From contig NZ_JACYHF010000001.1 of the NCBI RefSeq assembly GCF_016482685.1, positions 372,001-436,000 on the forward strand: DNA of 64,000 nt. Direction: 5' to 3'. Positions 63,900 through 64,000 of this stretch are shown one piece after another (the first letter of the stretch is position 1; every line of letters starts with the position of its first letter). The translations under genes were made by a program, and so were the position numbers. Below the pieces are notes generated by a model. It saw nothing but the letters and a program-made list of their open reading frames with translations, ran no database searches and was not told the origin of the DNA. This DNA is from Streptomyces sp. DSM 110735 (GTDB lineage Bacteria; Actinomycetota; Actinomycetes; Streptomycetales; Streptomycetaceae).

Positions 63900-64000
63900 C
63901 GGACGCGGGAGCCGGTGGGCGGTAACACGGATCACCGGTTCCCTCGGGGGAGGGAAGTTTCCCGGCGTACCGTCCACGCGCGGTGGTGGACGGTTAAAGT

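Overview
The window is about 64 kb of high-GC actinobacterial chromosome centred on the replication origin, almost certainly from a Streptomyces. The reasons are the heavy G/C bias at third codon positions, frequent GTG starts, a DnaA with a very long domain II, an oriC between dnaA and dnaN packed with more than a dozen TCCACA-type DnaA boxes, and eleven perfect parS sites (GTTTCACGTGAAAC) plus one near-match. Gene order matches the conserved Streptomyces origin region.

Left arm (1-12.9 kb). The 3' end of a WD40-repeat protein, an MFS transporter and a small membrane protein come first. They are followed, all on the minus strand and read away from oriC, by dnaN, a 6-phosphogluconate dehydrogenase, recF, dciA, gyrB, gyrA, a DUF3566 membrane protein and tRNA-Ile(GAU). 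oriC spans 12,888-13,977 and dnaA lies to its right, reading towards it.

Right arm (16.2-23.2 kb). Divergent dnaA and rpmH promoters lead into rpmH-rnpA-yidD-yidC-jag (ribosome, RNase P, membrane insertion), rsmG, then parA-parB (segregation) and a GNAT gene. From 23.2 to 32.9 kb, on the minus strand, come trxB-trxA behind a sigma-R type promoter, sigM with its zinc anti-sigma factor, a pseudokinase, the lipid II flippase MurJ and a large secreted/membrane DUF6049 protein. Next are the CCA-adding enzyme, an MFS transporter, inositol-1-phosphate synthase with a PadR regulator, and a cell-wall set: class A PBP, GT87 membrane glycosyltransferase, alanine-racemase-like protein and FemX. The rpsF-ssb-rpsR-rplI operon, a MATE exporter and dnaB complete the core.

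From 50.8 kb the content is more accessory: a TetX-like flavin monooxygenase with a divergent TetR, a serine hydrolase, GNAT and MarR genes, a DHA-type MFS exporter with a GlcG/HbpS-like protein, a globin-reductase fusion, NUDIX, LysR, and an operon of holin-like membrane protein, low-molecular-weight phosphatase and cystathionine gamma-lyase-like enzyme. A cupin and a DUF5326 membrane protein end the window.

The most unusual signal is regulatory DNA rather than a new protein system. DnaA-box clusters occur outside oriC (upstream of dnaB, in the parAB leader, at the dnaN 3' end). All parS sites lie on the parAB side of dnaA. Several parS sites are built into longer palindromes or abut terminators, and every parS inside a gene is read in the frame encoding VSRET. 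I found no CRISPR array, insertion sequence, prophage or integrated element.
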